Assembly (NCBI RefSeq): GCF_965203655.1
Contig: NZ_CBDBDD010000009.1
Coordinates: forward strand, 310,001 to 374,000
Reading direction: 5' to 3'
Length of the DNA: 64,000 nucleotides
Origin: Poriferisodalis sp965203655
Lineage (GTDB): Bacteria > Actinomycetota > Acidimicrobiia > Acidimicrobiales > Poriferisodalaceae
Every line of letters starts with the position of its first letter. Position 1 is the stretch's first letter. Below the pieces are notes generated by a model. It was not told the DNA's origin. It made no database searches and saw nothing but the letters and a program-made list of their open reading frames with translations. Below are positions 33,905 through 43,775 of the stretch, one piece after another. The position numbers and the translations under genes are program-made.

Positions 33905-35188
33905 GTGCCCATGTATAGGCGACCGCTCGTAGCGACAATCGCAGCACGGCTCAACGAGAGGCCGGAACGTCTGGTCGCCGTGTTCGGGCCTCGGCAATCG
34001 GGCAAGACGACCGCTGTCCGGCAGGCTCTGAGCGAGATTCGGCAGGACTGGCGCATGGTCGCATGCGAACCTGGCGGAACCGACGAGTCGTCCGACGAAC
34101 TGGGGCCGTTCGACGCGAGCGTGATCCCCGGACGCCACGCGCGCTTGCCATCAGCGCCTCATGACGCTGCATGGCTCGTCGAAATGTGGGAGCAGTGCCG
34201 CCTACGAGCGAACGAGTCGGCGGCCGGCTATGTCCTGGTGCTGGACGAGGTCCAGGAGCTGTCGAACTGGTCTGCCGTTGTGAAGGGCCTCTGGGATGCC
34301 GACCGCGCATCGGATTGTCCGCTTCATGTGGTCATCCTCGGCTCAGCCCCGCTACAGATTCAGACGGGCCTCAATGAGAGCCTCATGGGTCGCTTCGAGC
34401 CGATGGTTTCCCCTCATTGGTCCTTCACCGAGATGGCTTCGGCGTTCGGCGTCAGCTTGGACGAGTACGTGTTCTACGGCGGCTACCCCGGATCGGTGGG
34501 GAAGATGGTTGCCCACGACGCATGGCACCGGTATGTCCGAAGCGGACTGGTCGAGCCGAATATCGAGCGCGACGTGCTGGCGATGACCAGGGTTGACAAA
34601 CCAGCGCTCATGCGACGCCTCTTCGATGTGGGTGCTCGCTATTCGGGGCAAGTGTTGTCGTACAACAAGATGCTCGGACAACTCCAAGATGCGGGGAACA
34701 CCACCACGCTGACGCGCTATCTGCAGTTGTTGTCGCACGCAGGATTGCTGAAGGGCCTGTCCAAGCACACTGAGCGCGTCGCTTCAGCCAAGGCTTCGAC
34801 ACCCAAACTGAACGTGCTGAACACCGCGCTGATGTCGATGGTCTCGGGTTATCGGTTCGAAGAGGCGCGGGCGGACCGCACATTCTGGGGCCACCTCGTC
34901 GAGAGCGCCGTTGGAGCGCATCTGGTCAACACCATGTCATCGAGCGGCGAGGTCAAGTACTGGCGGGACCGCCACGGTCGGTCCGTAGTCGATGTCGATT
35001 TCGTCCTGCAGCGAGGGCCGCATCTGCTCGGAATCGAGGTCAAGTCCGGCGTGGTTCGCGGATCGCTGCCCGGGCTCAACGAGTTCGGACGCCGCTTCGG
35101 TGCCCGAACGCTCGTCGTGGGCGATGGCGGCGTGCCATTGGACGAGTTCCTGTCAGCGCCAGCGAGCGAGTGGGTTGAGGAACCGTGA
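33905..35188 (+). CDS. AAA_14/DUF4143 ATPase coupled to the STAND protein (paralogue 2)
   Basis: A 427-residue AAA+ ATPase: Walker A FGPRQSGKTT (27-36), Walker B-like YVLVLDEVQEL near 105-115, sensor VVILGSAPLQ. The C-terminal DUF4143 domain keeps a PD-(D/E)XK-like core (VVDVDFVLQRGPHLLGIEVKSG, about 361-382). It differs from paralogue 1 in having YWRDRHGR before the core, the more common form. The start is GTG 33905 (ATG 33911 also possible), directly after the palindrome. Its stop overlaps the next start by 4 bp (GTGA), making a two-gene operon with the 1444-residue protein. It may regulate, load or be the partner nuclease of that protein. Confidence 0.83.
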   Translation: MPMYRRPLVATIAARLNERPERLVAVFGPRQSGKTTAVRQALSEIRQDWRMVACEPGGTDESSDELGPFDASVIPGRHARLPSAPHDAAWLVEMWEQCRLRANESAAGYVLVLDEVQELSNWSAVVKGLWDADRASDCPLHVVILGSAPLQIQTGLNESLMGRFEPMVSPHWSFTEMASAFGVSLDEYVFYGGYPGSVGKMVAHDAWHRYVRSGLVEPNIERDVLAMTRVDKPALMRRLFDVGARYSGQVLSYNKMLGQLQDAGNTTTLTRYLQLLSHAGLLKGLSKHTERVASAKASTPKLNVLNTALMSMVSGYRFEEARADRTFWGHLVESAVGAHLVNTMSSSGEVKYWRDRHGRSVVDVDFVLQRGPHLLGIEVKSGVVRGSLPGLNEFGRRFGARTLVVGDGGVPLDEFLSAPASEWVEEP

Positions 35189-38100
35189 GCGAAACCTACG
35201 TCGAGCGCACATGTACTCGCCTCACTGCGGTTGAGTCTGGCGGCCAACAAGATGTGGGGCCGGCCTCACTCAGCGAATTCCGATCGGAGCACGCGTACGT
35301 GCTCCTAGGCGACGCTGGATCCGGCAAGTCGATTGAGTTCCAGCACGAGTGCGAAGGCCTCGGCGACGCAGCAGTGCTGTGCAGCGCCCGGGATTTCGTG
35401 ACGTTTGACATCAGGCCTGAGTGGAGCGACAAGACGCTGTTTATCGACGGTCTGGATGAGATCCGCGCGGGTACCGCCGACGGGCGTCCAGCGCTTGACG
35501 AAATCCGCAAGCGATTGGATCAGCTCGGTTGGCCGACGTACCGCATTTCGTGCCGCGAGGCCGATTGGCTCGGTAGCAACGACCGCCGCAGCCTTGAGCG
35601 GGATACGCCTAGCGGAGAAGTGGCAGTGCTGAGACTTGACCCTCTCAACGGGGTTTCGCAGCGGGAGCTGTTGGCACAACACCTTGATGAGAACGATTTG
35701 CACGCTTTCGCGAGCAGCGATCCTCACGGCGACATCAGCGCAATGCTCGGCAATCCGCTCACACTCCAGTTGCTCGCTCGCGCGTTCGCCCACGGCGGCA
35801 GTTCGTGGCCCAAGAATCGGTTGGACACGTTCGACCTCGCTTGTAGACGCATGGTGCAAGAACGCAATGACGAGCACACCGCAGCGACGCCATCGTCTGC
35901 TCCGACTGTGGAGGATCTGTTGGCTGCCTCGGGCGAACTGTGCGCGCTCGCGCTGCTATCTGGCGTTGACCACTTCTCACTCGGCCCCGACGATGACGGT
36001 TCGCCGCACATGGTGCTCGATCAGCTGCTGCCATTTGACGCAGGAACCGCTGCCGGAAACACGAACGTCCGTCGGAGCGCGCTCGGGACCAAGCTGTTCT
36101 CGGGCGTGCATGACCCCGGATCCGTTGCCAGCCAGCCGCGGGTGTCACCCCTGCACCGTCAGATCGCCGAGTTTCTCGGCGGCCGCTTCCTCGCCGGGCT
36201 GGTCAAGAACGGCTTGCCTGTTCAACGAGTTGTGGCCCTCATGATCAGCCCACATGATGGACGAGTGGTGACGTCGCTACGCGGCTTGTCGGCTTGGTTC
36301 GCTGGGCACTCCCGCGAAGCACTTGACCGACTTGTCGATGCCGATCCGGTTGGTATCGGACTGTATGGCGACATCAGCCGCTTGAACGGAGACCAGAAGC
36401 AGCGACTGTTGCGAACTCTTGCGGGTTACGCCGTTGAAGATTCGTTGTTGGGGCACCAGTGGCGTGACAACCCTGATGCCGGTTATCGGGATTCGACTGC
36501 ATGGGCATTTCGTTCGATCGTCGATGGTGAGACTGTCGAGGTCGCGGCTGATCTGCTCCGCGGGCAAGCAGACGACTTTGCGAGTGATCGGATCGCACGC
36601 TTCCTGCTTCGAGTGTGCGCAGAAGTCGAGGGGGCAAACCGAGAGGCTGCCAAGCCGCTGACAGAGTCGGCGTTGGCCATTGCACGTGAACCGGACTGGT
36701 CGGCCCAGACCCGCCGTGCTGCGCTGAGTGCCTTCGTTCATCTCGAAACGGATCGCGAGGTGCGCGATGACCGGCTGATGGCGCTGCTCACCGACATCGC
36801 AGGACGCCGACTCGCCGATCCCGACGACGACCTGGCGGGGCTTGCCATGCGCGAGCTGTACCCACATCGTGTGACGCCGGCGGCCGTTTGGTCGTACTTG
36901 GGCATTCGCGCTCGTGAGAACAATCACGGTGCTTTCGGCTCATTCTGGAGTTACGACATCGTCAATCAGTCGTCGGCTCAGAATGCGGCGGACGTGATGG
37001 ACGCCTTGTGGGCGAGTTTGCTGGAGCAAGAGGGCCTCCGGTCCGGCATCGATGACGTGCTCCGTCGGCGAGCGCAGGACATGATGCCTATCCAGCTGCT
37101 CGTGAAGGCACTCGACGAACTCGGCGATGACGCAGACATCGAGCGTCTCTTTGGCTGGCTGGCCGCAGCCGCTACTTGTGGAACTGATGTTCGACCTTAT
37201 GCACGGCAAGGCCTCCATGACGCTGCGTTGAAGGCTCTGGAGCAGTCGAGTCCGGAGGAGGTCGAGCGGTGGGGCTACGGAGGGGACGAGGATCAGACGG
37301 TCGCAGATCGATACGCCGATCCAGCTGGCCCGGTCCGCGCTTGGCTCGAACGACGTCCCGAGACTCAACGCAGGCTCTATTTGGAGTGGCTCAACGTGTG
37401 CTGCGGCCACGGCCGCCTTGAGGACCGGGCTTGGTTCCTGCGGACGCCGCTGTTCTTCAGCAAGTTGCCCCGTGACCTCGGCCGATGGTGCCTGGAGCAG
37501 GCGCTCGTTCTCGAAACGAGCGACCCGGACTTCGCAAAGGACATTCTGAGAAACGTTGTCAGTCAGCAGCTCACCGATGCCGATGTCAATGAGGGTTTGA
37601 CGCTTGACCATGTGAGCGATGCGACGAACAGCAGTCCGTTGCTGAGTGCAGAGCTGGAACGTCTGCTGGCTGCATGGCCACTGGATGCGAAACGCACCGC
37701 GTTTGAAGCCGAGATGCGTGATCTGAAGCTTGAGAACCGCCGAAAGGAGCACGAGCACCGTCAGCAGTGGGCCGATCACATTCGAGACAACCTGCATGCG
37801 CTCAACGACGGCTCATTTCCCGTCAATGAGCTAGACCAACTCGCGCACATCTACTTCGGGCATAGGCCCGGCAGCAATCAAGACGCCAGCGGCGAAGAAC
37901 AGCTCACCGAGTTCTTGCAGGGTGACAGCGGGCTCACAGCTGCTGTTACCGATGCGCTGGCCGAAGCTGTCTTTTTCGCCGAGCTACCGACGGTTGACGA
38001 GACGATCTCACTCAGCGCGCAGTCGCAGCACGCTTGGGCCGCGTGGCCACTGTTCGCCGGCTTGCAACTCGTCGAACGTCACGAACCTGACCGCCTAGAG

Positions 38101-39519
38101 CTTCTCGACGATGAGCGCAAGCGGCAAGTGGTCGCGACGTACTTCTGCGTACCGAATTCACTGGATCGGCCACCGCCGTGGCTCCAGCGGTGGTTGGCCG
38201 GCGATCCCGAACTTGTCAGTGATGTGTTCGTTCGAAGTGTCATCGGCGACGTCCGGGCGGGCAGCGAATGGAGTAATGCACTCGCCGAGTTGAACGAGCT
38301 GGGCTTTGATGACGCGACTATGCGCCGCGTACGTCGCAGGGTGCTCAAGGCGTTTCCGACGAGCGCGCCGATTCGGCAACTCAAGATGTTGGACTCGCTG
38401 TTGTTCGGCGTTCTACGCGAACCAGCGACGACGGGCGTCCAGGACGTCATCGACGCCAAGCTGGCCGCGAAGAGCTTGACGGTGGCGCAACGGGCGCGTT
38501 GGCTCGCGGCGGCCGTTTTCTTGTTTCAAGACAGCTATGTGGCTGAACTCGCCGAATTCGCGACTCGGCATCCTGCTGGCAACTATCGCTTGGCCGAATT
38601 CCTTCACCACGAGTTCGGGCCGCGCTGGGGGGGAGATTTCCATTTCGCTGCTCGCCTGGCGCCGACGACGTTAGAGGTGCTCGTCCATGTGCTCGGAGGT
38701 GCTTTCGAGCCCTTCGATCTGAACGGTGCCCACACCGTCGCCGTCAATGCCTCCGAGTGGGTTTCCGACTTCATCAATCAGCTCTCTGCTGCACCCGAGT
38801 CTGATGCCACGGAGGCTCTCCAACGGCTCGAGCAGCTACCCGAGATGTCGGCATGGCATGACTCCTTGCGGCACGCAAGGGAAGAGCAGAGTCGCCTGCG
38901 GAGTGACACCGAGTATCGCGTGCCAAAAGTGAGCGAGGTTCAGCGAACCCTCGGTGGAGGCGTACCCGCCAATGCCGCTGACCTCACAGCGCTCACTGTG
39001 GACTGGCTCGATGACATTGCCGTTGAAATGCGAGGCAGTCCCGGCGATCCTTGGCAGCCGTTCTGGAATGTGGACCCGCATGGGCGTCCGGAAGGTCCTA
39101 GGCCCGAGAATGTCTGCAGAAATGCGATCATGGCGGCGTTGCGTGAGCGGGCGCGACCGCTGTCGGAAGTGGAATTGACACGCGAACCCAGTGCAGCAGC
39201 CGACAAGCGCGCTGATATTGGTGTGAGTTGCTTTGGCTCTCGCGTGCCGATCGAGATCAAGCTGGACTCGTCGCGCGACCTCTGGCACGCGATGCGCCGA
39301 CAGCTCATCGGTCTATACACAACCGACCCGGCAACGGATGGCTACGGCATCTACCTCGTGCTTTGGTTCGGAGGCGAGGACGTTCCGTCGCCGCCCTCTG
39401 GTCGCCGACCAAGCAGTCCGCTGGAGCTGACGGAGATGCTGAAGCAGAACCTCAGCACCGACGAAGCCCGCAAGATCTCCGTACGTGTCATCGACGTCAC
39501 CAAGCCCGGCACGGCCTGA
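35185..39519 (+). CDS. giant STAND/NACHT-like NTPase with C-terminal nuclease-like domain
   Basis: A 1444-residue protein. The N-terminal NTPase has Walker A LGDAGSGKS (41-49) and Walker B TLFIDGLDEIRAG (84-96), with the hallmark acidic pair of NACHT/STAND domains and a sensor-like RISCREADW. The long middle (about 350-1290) consists of helical, possibly HEAT- or TPR-like, repeats without known enzymatic motifs. The last ~110 residues hold KRADIGVSCFGSRVPIEIKLDSSRDL (about 1339-1364) and RRQLIGLYTTDPATDGYGIYLVLWFGG, a PD-(D/E)XK-type core (D...E-x-K). STAND proteins of antiphage systems sense viral proteins and then activate an effector; in known Avs proteins the nuclease is usually N-terminal, so the C-terminal position here is distinct. 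GTG start overlapping the upstream ATPase. Confidence 0.8.
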   Translation: MSETYVERTCTRLTAVESGGQQDVGPASLSEFRSEHAYVLLGDAGSGKSIEFQHECEGLGDAAVLCSARDFVTFDIRPEWSDKTLFIDGLDEIRAGTADGRPALDEIRKRLDQLGWPTYRISCREADWLGSNDRRSLERDTPSGEVAVLRLDPLNGVSQRELLAQHLDENDLHAFASSDPHGDISAMLGNPLTLQLLARAFAHGGSSWPKNRLDTFDLACRRMVQERNDEHTAATPSSAPTVEDLLAASGELCALALLSGVDHFSLGPDDDGSPHMVLDQLLPFDAGTAAGNTNVRRSALGTKLFSGVHDPGSVASQPRVSPLHRQIAEFLGGRFLAGLVKNGLPVQRVVALMISPHDGRVVTSLRGLSAWFAGHSREALDRLVDADPVGIGLYGDISRLNGDQKQRLLRTLAGYAVEDSLLGHQWRDNPDAGYRDSTAWAFRSIVDGETVEVAADLLRGQADDFASDRIARFLLRVCAEVEGANREAAKPLTESALAIAREPDWSAQTRRAALSAFVHLETDREVRDDRLMALLTDIAGRRLADPDDDLAGLAMRELYPHRVTPAAVWSYLGIRARENNHGAFGSFWSYDIVNQSSAQNAADVMDALWASLLEQEGLRSGIDDVLRRRAQDMMPIQLLVKALDELGDDADIERLFGWLAAAATCGTDVRPYARQGLHDAALKALEQSSPEEVERWGYGGDEDQTVADRYADPAGPVRAWLERRPETQRRLYLEWLNVCCGHGRLEDRAWFLRTPLFFSKLPRDLGRWCLEQALVLETSDPDFAKDILRNVVSQQLTDADVNEGLTLDHVSDATNSSPLLSAELERLLAAWPLDAKRTAFEAEMRDLKLENRRKEHEHRQQWADHIRDNLHALNDGSFPVNELDQLAHIYFGHRPGSNQDASGEEQLTEFLQGDSGLTAAVTDALAEAVFFAELPTVDETISLSAQSQHAWAAWPLFAGLQLVERHEPDRLELLDDERKRQVVATYFCVPNSLDRPPPWLQRWLAGDPELVSDVFVRSVIGDVRAGSEWSNALAELNELGFDDATMRRVRRRVLKAFPTSAPIRQLKMLDSLLFGVLREPATTGVQDVIDAKLAAKSLTVAQRARWLAAAVFLFQDSYVAELAEFATRHPAGNYRLAEFLHHEFGPRWGGDFHFAARLAPTTLEVLVHVLGGAFEPFDLNGAHTVAVNASEWVSDFINQLSAAPESDATEALQRLEQLPEMSAWHDSLRHAREEQSRLRSDTEYRVPKVSEVQRTLGGGVPANAADLTALTVDWLDDIAVEMRGSPGDPWQPFWNVDPHGRPEGPRPENVCRNAIMAALRERARPLSEVELTREPSAAADKRADIGVSCFGSRVPIEIKLDSSRDLWHAMRRQLIGLYTTDPATDGYGIYLVLWFGGEDVPSPPSGRRPSSPLELTEMLKQNLSTDEARKISVRVIDVTKPGTA

Positions 39520-39726
39520 GCGACCTCGACTCCCACGTCAAGATGGCGTCCCGAATCGCTGGTTATGGGCAACCAAGCAACGGGATCAGCAAGCAGCTCT
39601 CGGCGGGTGTTGGCAAGCGCTTCGAGAGGAACCAGAGGGGGTCGGTCACGAGCTTGCACCCTCGATCGCGCTCGTTCCGGATGGGACACCGCCGACCGTG
39701 TCACACCGGATTCGTACGGTGCGCCT

Positions 39727-40920
39727 ATGGACGTCTCGCGGGACAACAGGCGCGTGGTCGGAGTTCAGCTGAGCCTGAAGCCGTATCTACATATGCGCGC
39801 TCATGCTGCGCCCACGGGCCACACTGAGCCGGTGGAGGTCGGGTCGGCGATTTCGTTGTTCTCTGGGGCTGGCGGGCTCGACCTTGGTGTCGAGCAAGCA
39901 GGGTTTCGAACCACCGTCGCGGTTGAGTGGGACGCAGATGCGGCTGACACCATGGAGAAGAACTCCAGCACGCATTTTCCGTGCCTGCGGGAGGTCGTGC
40001 GCGCCGACTTGTATCCGCTGGCCGCGCGACGCGATGGCGGCGTGACGACCAGAGAGCTTCTCCATGCTGGGGGTTTCACCAGCCGCGACCGGCCGGACCT
40101 GCTGGTTGGGGGGCCTCCCTGCGTCGCGTTCTCGAAGTCGGGGTTCTGGCTCGACTGGAAGAGGGAGGGCGTCGATCCCGCAGCGAGTCTGCTACAGGCG
40201 TATACCGCGGTGCTGGCACAGGCGCAGCCGCGATTCTTCGTCCTTGAGAACGTGTACGCGCTGACCTTCGACAACAAGGCCAGCCGTCCGGCCTTCGAAC
40301 GGCTGCGCAAGGAGTTGAGCGCAGCGGGGTACGACTTCCGGTGGGATGTACTTAACGCAGCCGACTATGGCGTTCCTCAATCGCGGCCGCGTCTGTTCAT
40401 CGTCGGTGCGCGCCGCGGCGAGACGGTTCCGGAGTTACCCGCCCCTACCCACCACGGCGATTGGGAGCGACGCAAGACGGTCGGCGGCGGACTGCCGCAT
40501 ACGACCACTGGTGAGGCGTTGGCGGATCTTGCCACGGTGCCAGAGTCCGAGGAGGTCGTACGGGGACGTTGGGGGCACCTGCTCCCCGAGATTCCGCCCG
40601 GTGACAACTATCTCCACTTCACTGCGAAGCGCGGCCACCCCGACCCCATCTTCGAGTGGCGCTCGCGGTTTTGGTCCTTCCTGCTCAAGCTGGACCCACA
40701 TCGACCGTCACCGACCATTCAGGCGCAGCCGGGTCCGAACGTCGGTCCGTTCCATTGGGAGAACCGGCGGCTGCGAGTACCGGAACTGAAGCGGCTGTTC
40801 ACGTTTCCGGATGACTTCGATTTCGTGGGGCGTCGTGCTTCGATCCAGTCTCAGGTCGGTAACGCAGTGCCTCCCCAACTGGCGAAGCAGGTAGCAGCCA
40901 CGGTTGCGATGGTGGCTTGA
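39727..40920 (+). CDS. C5-cytosine DNA methyltransferase
   Basis: A DNA (cytosine-5) methyltransferase of about 397 residues with motifs in canonical order: I SLFSGAGGLDLG (SAM binding), IV GGPPCVAFSKSG (catalytic Cys), VI ENVYAL, VIII QSRPRLFIVGAR and X QVGNAVPP. A target-recognition region lies between VIII and X. The true start is uncertain: ATG 39727 is used, ATG 39793 or GTG 39832 are possible, and an open frame reaches 39565. It is followed 60 bp later by a restriction endonuclease gene, so it should protect the host at that enzyme's site. A separate transcript from the STAND operon is likely, since the gap is about 200 bp. Confidence 0.9.
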   Translation: MDVSRDNRRVVGVQLSLKPYLHMRAHAAPTGHTEPVEVGSAISLFSGAGGLDLGVEQAGFRTTVAVEWDADAADTMEKNSSTHFPCLREVVRADLYPLAARRDGGVTTRELLHAGGFTSRDRPDLLVGGPPCVAFSKSGFWLDWKREGVDPAASLLQAYTAVLAQAQPRFFVLENVYALTFDNKASRPAFERLRKELSAAGYDFRWDVLNAADYGVPQSRPRLFIVGARRGETVPELPAPTHHGDWERRKTVGGGLPHTTTGEALADLATVPESEEVVRGRWGHLLPEIPPGDNYLHFTAKRGHPDPIFEWRSRFWSFLLKLDPHRPSPTIQAQPGPNVGPFHWENRRLRVPELKRLFTFPDDFDFVGRRASIQSQVGNAVPPQLAKQVAATVAMVA

Positions 40921-40980
40921 GGCCGTGCGCTGCTCGCGTCCGCAGCGACGCACCCGCGTGGAATCCTGCACACTTGTCCC

Positions 40981-41760
40981 GTGGATTCCCTGCTGCTGAC
41001 CTGGTTGCGAGACCAGACTCGCGACTGGCGTCCGTCTATCGTCGGCGTCTTCCGGGAGCATGCAGCCCACAGCGACTGGCCGCTCACTGCGCACTCGCCT
41101 GGTGATCTCCGAGAGCAGCTGACCACCCTCGGTCACCTGTTGCCGCTGCCGAGCGAGCCCGCTGCACTCGCCAACGTCATGGAGATCGAACTCCGGAGGC
41201 ACCTGACGCGCGGCGCCGCAGACGTGGACGGCGGGCATATCGAGGAAGGAACCGAGCGGTCGTATCCCGACCTTGAGTTCACCGGAGCACCATTCGGCGA
41301 GGGAACGCAGGCTGTCGACATCAAGTGCGCTCGGCGCAAGCTCTCGGCGTCCGGCACGCCCACTGGCAGTCTCAACAATCGGATCGCGCTCTACACCGGA
41401 AACACGTACTTCCTGTGGCCCCAGCTCAAGTTCTCGGGCATCTTGCGCCCGTTCGACGAGTACACCGACCATGTGTCCGTCGTGGTTCTCTACACCTACG
41501 ACGCATCACTGCCCGAACGCATCATGGACGTGAGCGTCGTTGTCCACGAGACGTGGCGCATCGCCTCGCGGTCAAGGGCCTCGGCGACGCGGGAGTACAT
41601 CGGATCGGTGTCGAGAATCGGAGACATCGAAGCCGGTGATGGCGATTTCGCTACGGCCGAGGAGTTCTACGCGTATTGGCGTGCACCGAGCATCGGCTGG
41701 AAGAAGTCCCCCGAAGCTGAGCGTCTGCTGCGGCAAGCGCTCGAAGCCCAAGACACCTGA
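40981..41760 (+). CDS. EcoRV-like type II restriction endonuclease
   Basis: A 259-residue protein. YPDLEF (near 93-98) and VDIKCARRK (near 111) form the PD...DxK catalytic core, and the following GNTYFLWPQ and RPFDEYTDHVSVVVLYTYD match the layout after the active site of EcoRV (gly-rich turn, then PFDQY and a hydrophobic strand). Size also agrees with EcoRV (245). The start is GTG 40981. The upstream methyltransferase is the C5-cytosine type, whereas the EcoRV methyltransferase modifies adenine, so the recognition site probably contains a modifiable cytosine and differs from GATATC. The assignment to the EcoRV family rests on motif resemblance only. Confidence 0.75.
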   Translation: MDSLLLTWLRDQTRDWRPSIVGVFREHAAHSDWPLTAHSPGDLREQLTTLGHLLPLPSEPAALANVMEIELRRHLTRGAADVDGGHIEEGTERSYPDLEFTGAPFGEGTQAVDIKCARRKLSASGTPTGSLNNRIALYTGNTYFLWPQLKFSGILRPFDEYTDHVSVVVLYTYDASLPERIMDVSVVVHETWRIASRSRASATREYIGSVSRIGDIEAGDGDFATAEEFYAYWRAPSIGWKKSPEAERLLRQALEAQDT

Positions 41761-41807
41761 GCAGGGCACGGGCAAAGCCGCATAGCCCGTACCGCCCGGG
41801 TGTGGCG

Positions 41808-42602
41808 CTATTCGGGCCAGTCGGTGAGGGTGACGACGTCGAAGGTCGCGCCGACTGGGTCGGCGATCGTGGCCATGCGGCCTGGACCCCAGTCGAAGGG
41901 CGGCACGATCACGTTGCCGCCGTTGGCCGTCGCCGCAGCGCAGGCGGCATCAACGTCGTTCGCCCCGAAGCTCACCCGCCAGTGCGGCGGCACGCCAGGC
42001 GGCGGTGCGACCGACGTGCTCGCCACCGGGTCCCCGTCGAGCGTGAAGACTGTCGGAGAGTCGGGCACGCCTTCCATCGTTCCCGCCTCCCAGCCGAACA
42101 GCTCGCAGTAGAACGCCTTTGCGGCGTCGTTGTCGTGCGTGGCGACCTCGGCCCAGGTGAACGCACCCGGGGCATTCACGATTCCCGCGCCGATCGCGGC
42201 GATCGGCGCCCACGTGCAGAACACGGCTCCGGTCGGATCGGCAGCGATGACCATGCGGCCCGCGGCGTTCGGACCCGGTTCGGGCACGTCGATGGCCGGT
42301 CGCATGACTGCTCCGCCGGCCTCCGTTACCTTGCCGGCGAACTCGTCGGCATCGTCCACGGTGACGTAGACGTTCCAGCAGGGCGGCACGCCTTCGCTGA
42401 GCATCTCGGGAGGCATGTCGAACACCCCTGCAGCCGGGTGCCCGTCCACAACGGCCATGACGTAGTTGATCTCGTCGGTGGGGTCGCGTTCGTAGTCCCA
42501 GCCCATGACCGCCCTGTAGAAGTCGATGGCGCCCTCCACGTCGGTGGTCGCCAAGTCGACCCACGAGGGTGTCCCGGCCGCGTGGCTGTCTCGTATCGGC
42601 AT
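41808..42602 (-). CDS. two-domain VOC (glyoxalase-like) protein
   Basis: A 264-residue protein made of two vicinal-oxygen-chelate domains. Domain 1 begins SWVDLATTDVEGAIDFYRAVMGWDYE and domain 2 FTWAEVATHDNDAAKAFYCELFGWEAG, each ending in a DP(T/V)GA strand. The start is ATG 42602 with GGAGAG upstream. Such proteins act as lyases, dioxygenases or antibiotic-binding proteins; nothing here fixes the activity. Confidence 0.83.
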   Translation of the reverse strand: MPIRDSHAAGTPSWVDLATTDVEGAIDFYRAVMGWDYERDPTDEINYVMAVVDGHPAAGVFDMPPEMLSEGVPPCWNVYVTVDDADEFAGKVTEAGGAVMRPAIDVPEPGPNAAGRMVIAADPTGAVFCTWAPIAAIGAGIVNAPGAFTWAEVATHDNDAAKAFYCELFGWEAGTMEGVPDSPTVFTLDGDPVASTSVAPPPGVPPHWRVSFGANDVDAACAAATANGGNVIVPPFDWGPGRMATIADPVGATFDVVTLTDWPE

Positions 42603-42657
42603 GTCTTCGGTCTCTCCTCGTTGTTCTCGCTGCGTCGCTCTCGTGGATCGGTTTCCG

Positions 42658-43647
42658 TCAGTCGGCCTCGGGGGCTGCCAGGGCACGTCGCATCGCAATG
42701 GCGGTCAGTTCCTGCGCCTCGTGTGCTTGATCCAGGAAGCGCGTCATGCCGAAGAAGCCGTGGAACTGGCCCGGATATTCGATGAGCGTCGTGGGCACTC
42801 CGGCATCGGAAAGTTTCTGTGCATATTCGACGCCTTCGTCGCGCAGCGGATCGTGTCCGGCCACGATGACCAACGCAGGCGCCGCGCCCGAGGGGTCGTC
42901 GACTGCGAGCGGGGCTGCGTACGGGTTGCTCCGCTCGGACGGCGGGCAGTAGAGATCGTCGAACCAGGCCATCGTGTCGCGGGTCAGCAGGTAGCCCTCG
43001 GCGTTGGCGATCATCGAATGCGTGTCGCGGTCGAAATCGGTCACGGGGTAGATCAGCACCTGCAGAGCCGGCTGACCGCAAGCGTCGCCGTTCGCGGCGC
43101 CGTCGCGGCACATGAGTGCCACAGCGGCGGCGAGATTGCCACCTGCGCTGTCGCCGCCGATCGCCACACGAGCTGGGTCGATGCCCAACGACGCAGCGTT
43201 GTCGATCACCCATTGCGTGGCGGCGCAGCAGTCGTCAGCCGGCGCTGGGAACGGATCCTCGGGTGCGAGCCGGTAATCCACCGACACCGTCACGACTCCG
43301 GCCAGCATCGTCAGCGCCCGGCATGTGCGGTCGTGGGTCTCGATGCTGCCGACCACCCAGCCGCCGCCGTGGAAATACACGAGGCAACCGAGCGTGCCGC
43401 TCGCGTCGGCAGTAGCTGCGCCGTCGCCTGGGCGGTAGATCCGCACGGCGATCTCGTTGCCGTCAGGCCCGAGAATCGTCCGGTCTTCGGTGGTGGCAAC
43501 CTCAACGAACTCGCCCGAAGGCGGCATCTCCTCGAAGCCCGCCCGGGCACGTTCGTAACCGACATCCTGGAATGACGGTCGGCCCAGGGCGTTCAGCTGG
43601 TCGATGACTTGGGATGCTTCTGCTTCAAGTGTCACGGCGCGCAGCAT
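42658..43647 (-). CDS. alpha/beta hydrolase of the HSL (esterase/lipase) family
   Basis: A 329-residue esterase with the HSL oxyanion motif YFHGGGWVVGS, the nucleophile GDSAGGN, and late acidic and His motifs (HDPLRDEG and QFHGFFG). It would hydrolyse short acyl esters in the cytoplasm; there is no signal peptide. It lies upstream of the VOC gene on the same strand, with 55 bp between them. The start is at 43647 (ATG), though one a few codons later is possible. Confidence 0.88.
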   Translation of the reverse strand: MLRAVTLEAEASQVIDQLNALGRPSFQDVGYERARAGFEEMPPSGEFVEVATTEDRTILGPDGNEIAVRIYRPGDGAATADASGTLGCLVYFHGGGWVVGSIETHDRTCRALTMLAGVVTVSVDYRLAPEDPFPAPADDCCAATQWVIDNAASLGIDPARVAIGGDSAGGNLAAAVALMCRDGAANGDACGQPALQVLIYPVTDFDRDTHSMIANAEGYLLTRDTMAWFDDLYCPPSERSNPYAAPLAVDDPSGAAPALVIVAGHDPLRDEGVEYAQKLSDAGVPTTLIEYPGQFHGFFGMTRFLDQAHEAQELTAIAMRRALAAPEAD

Positions 43648-43775
43648 ATGAGGCAGGGCCGGAGCCTCGCGGCGCCGTTGGGGGCCAAGCGTCCGCCGGT
43701 GCCCGGCCTCCCGCTGCCGTACGCTGATGCGGGCACGGCCGCCTGCGAAAGCGGCGGCGATGACGGGGGCATGAC

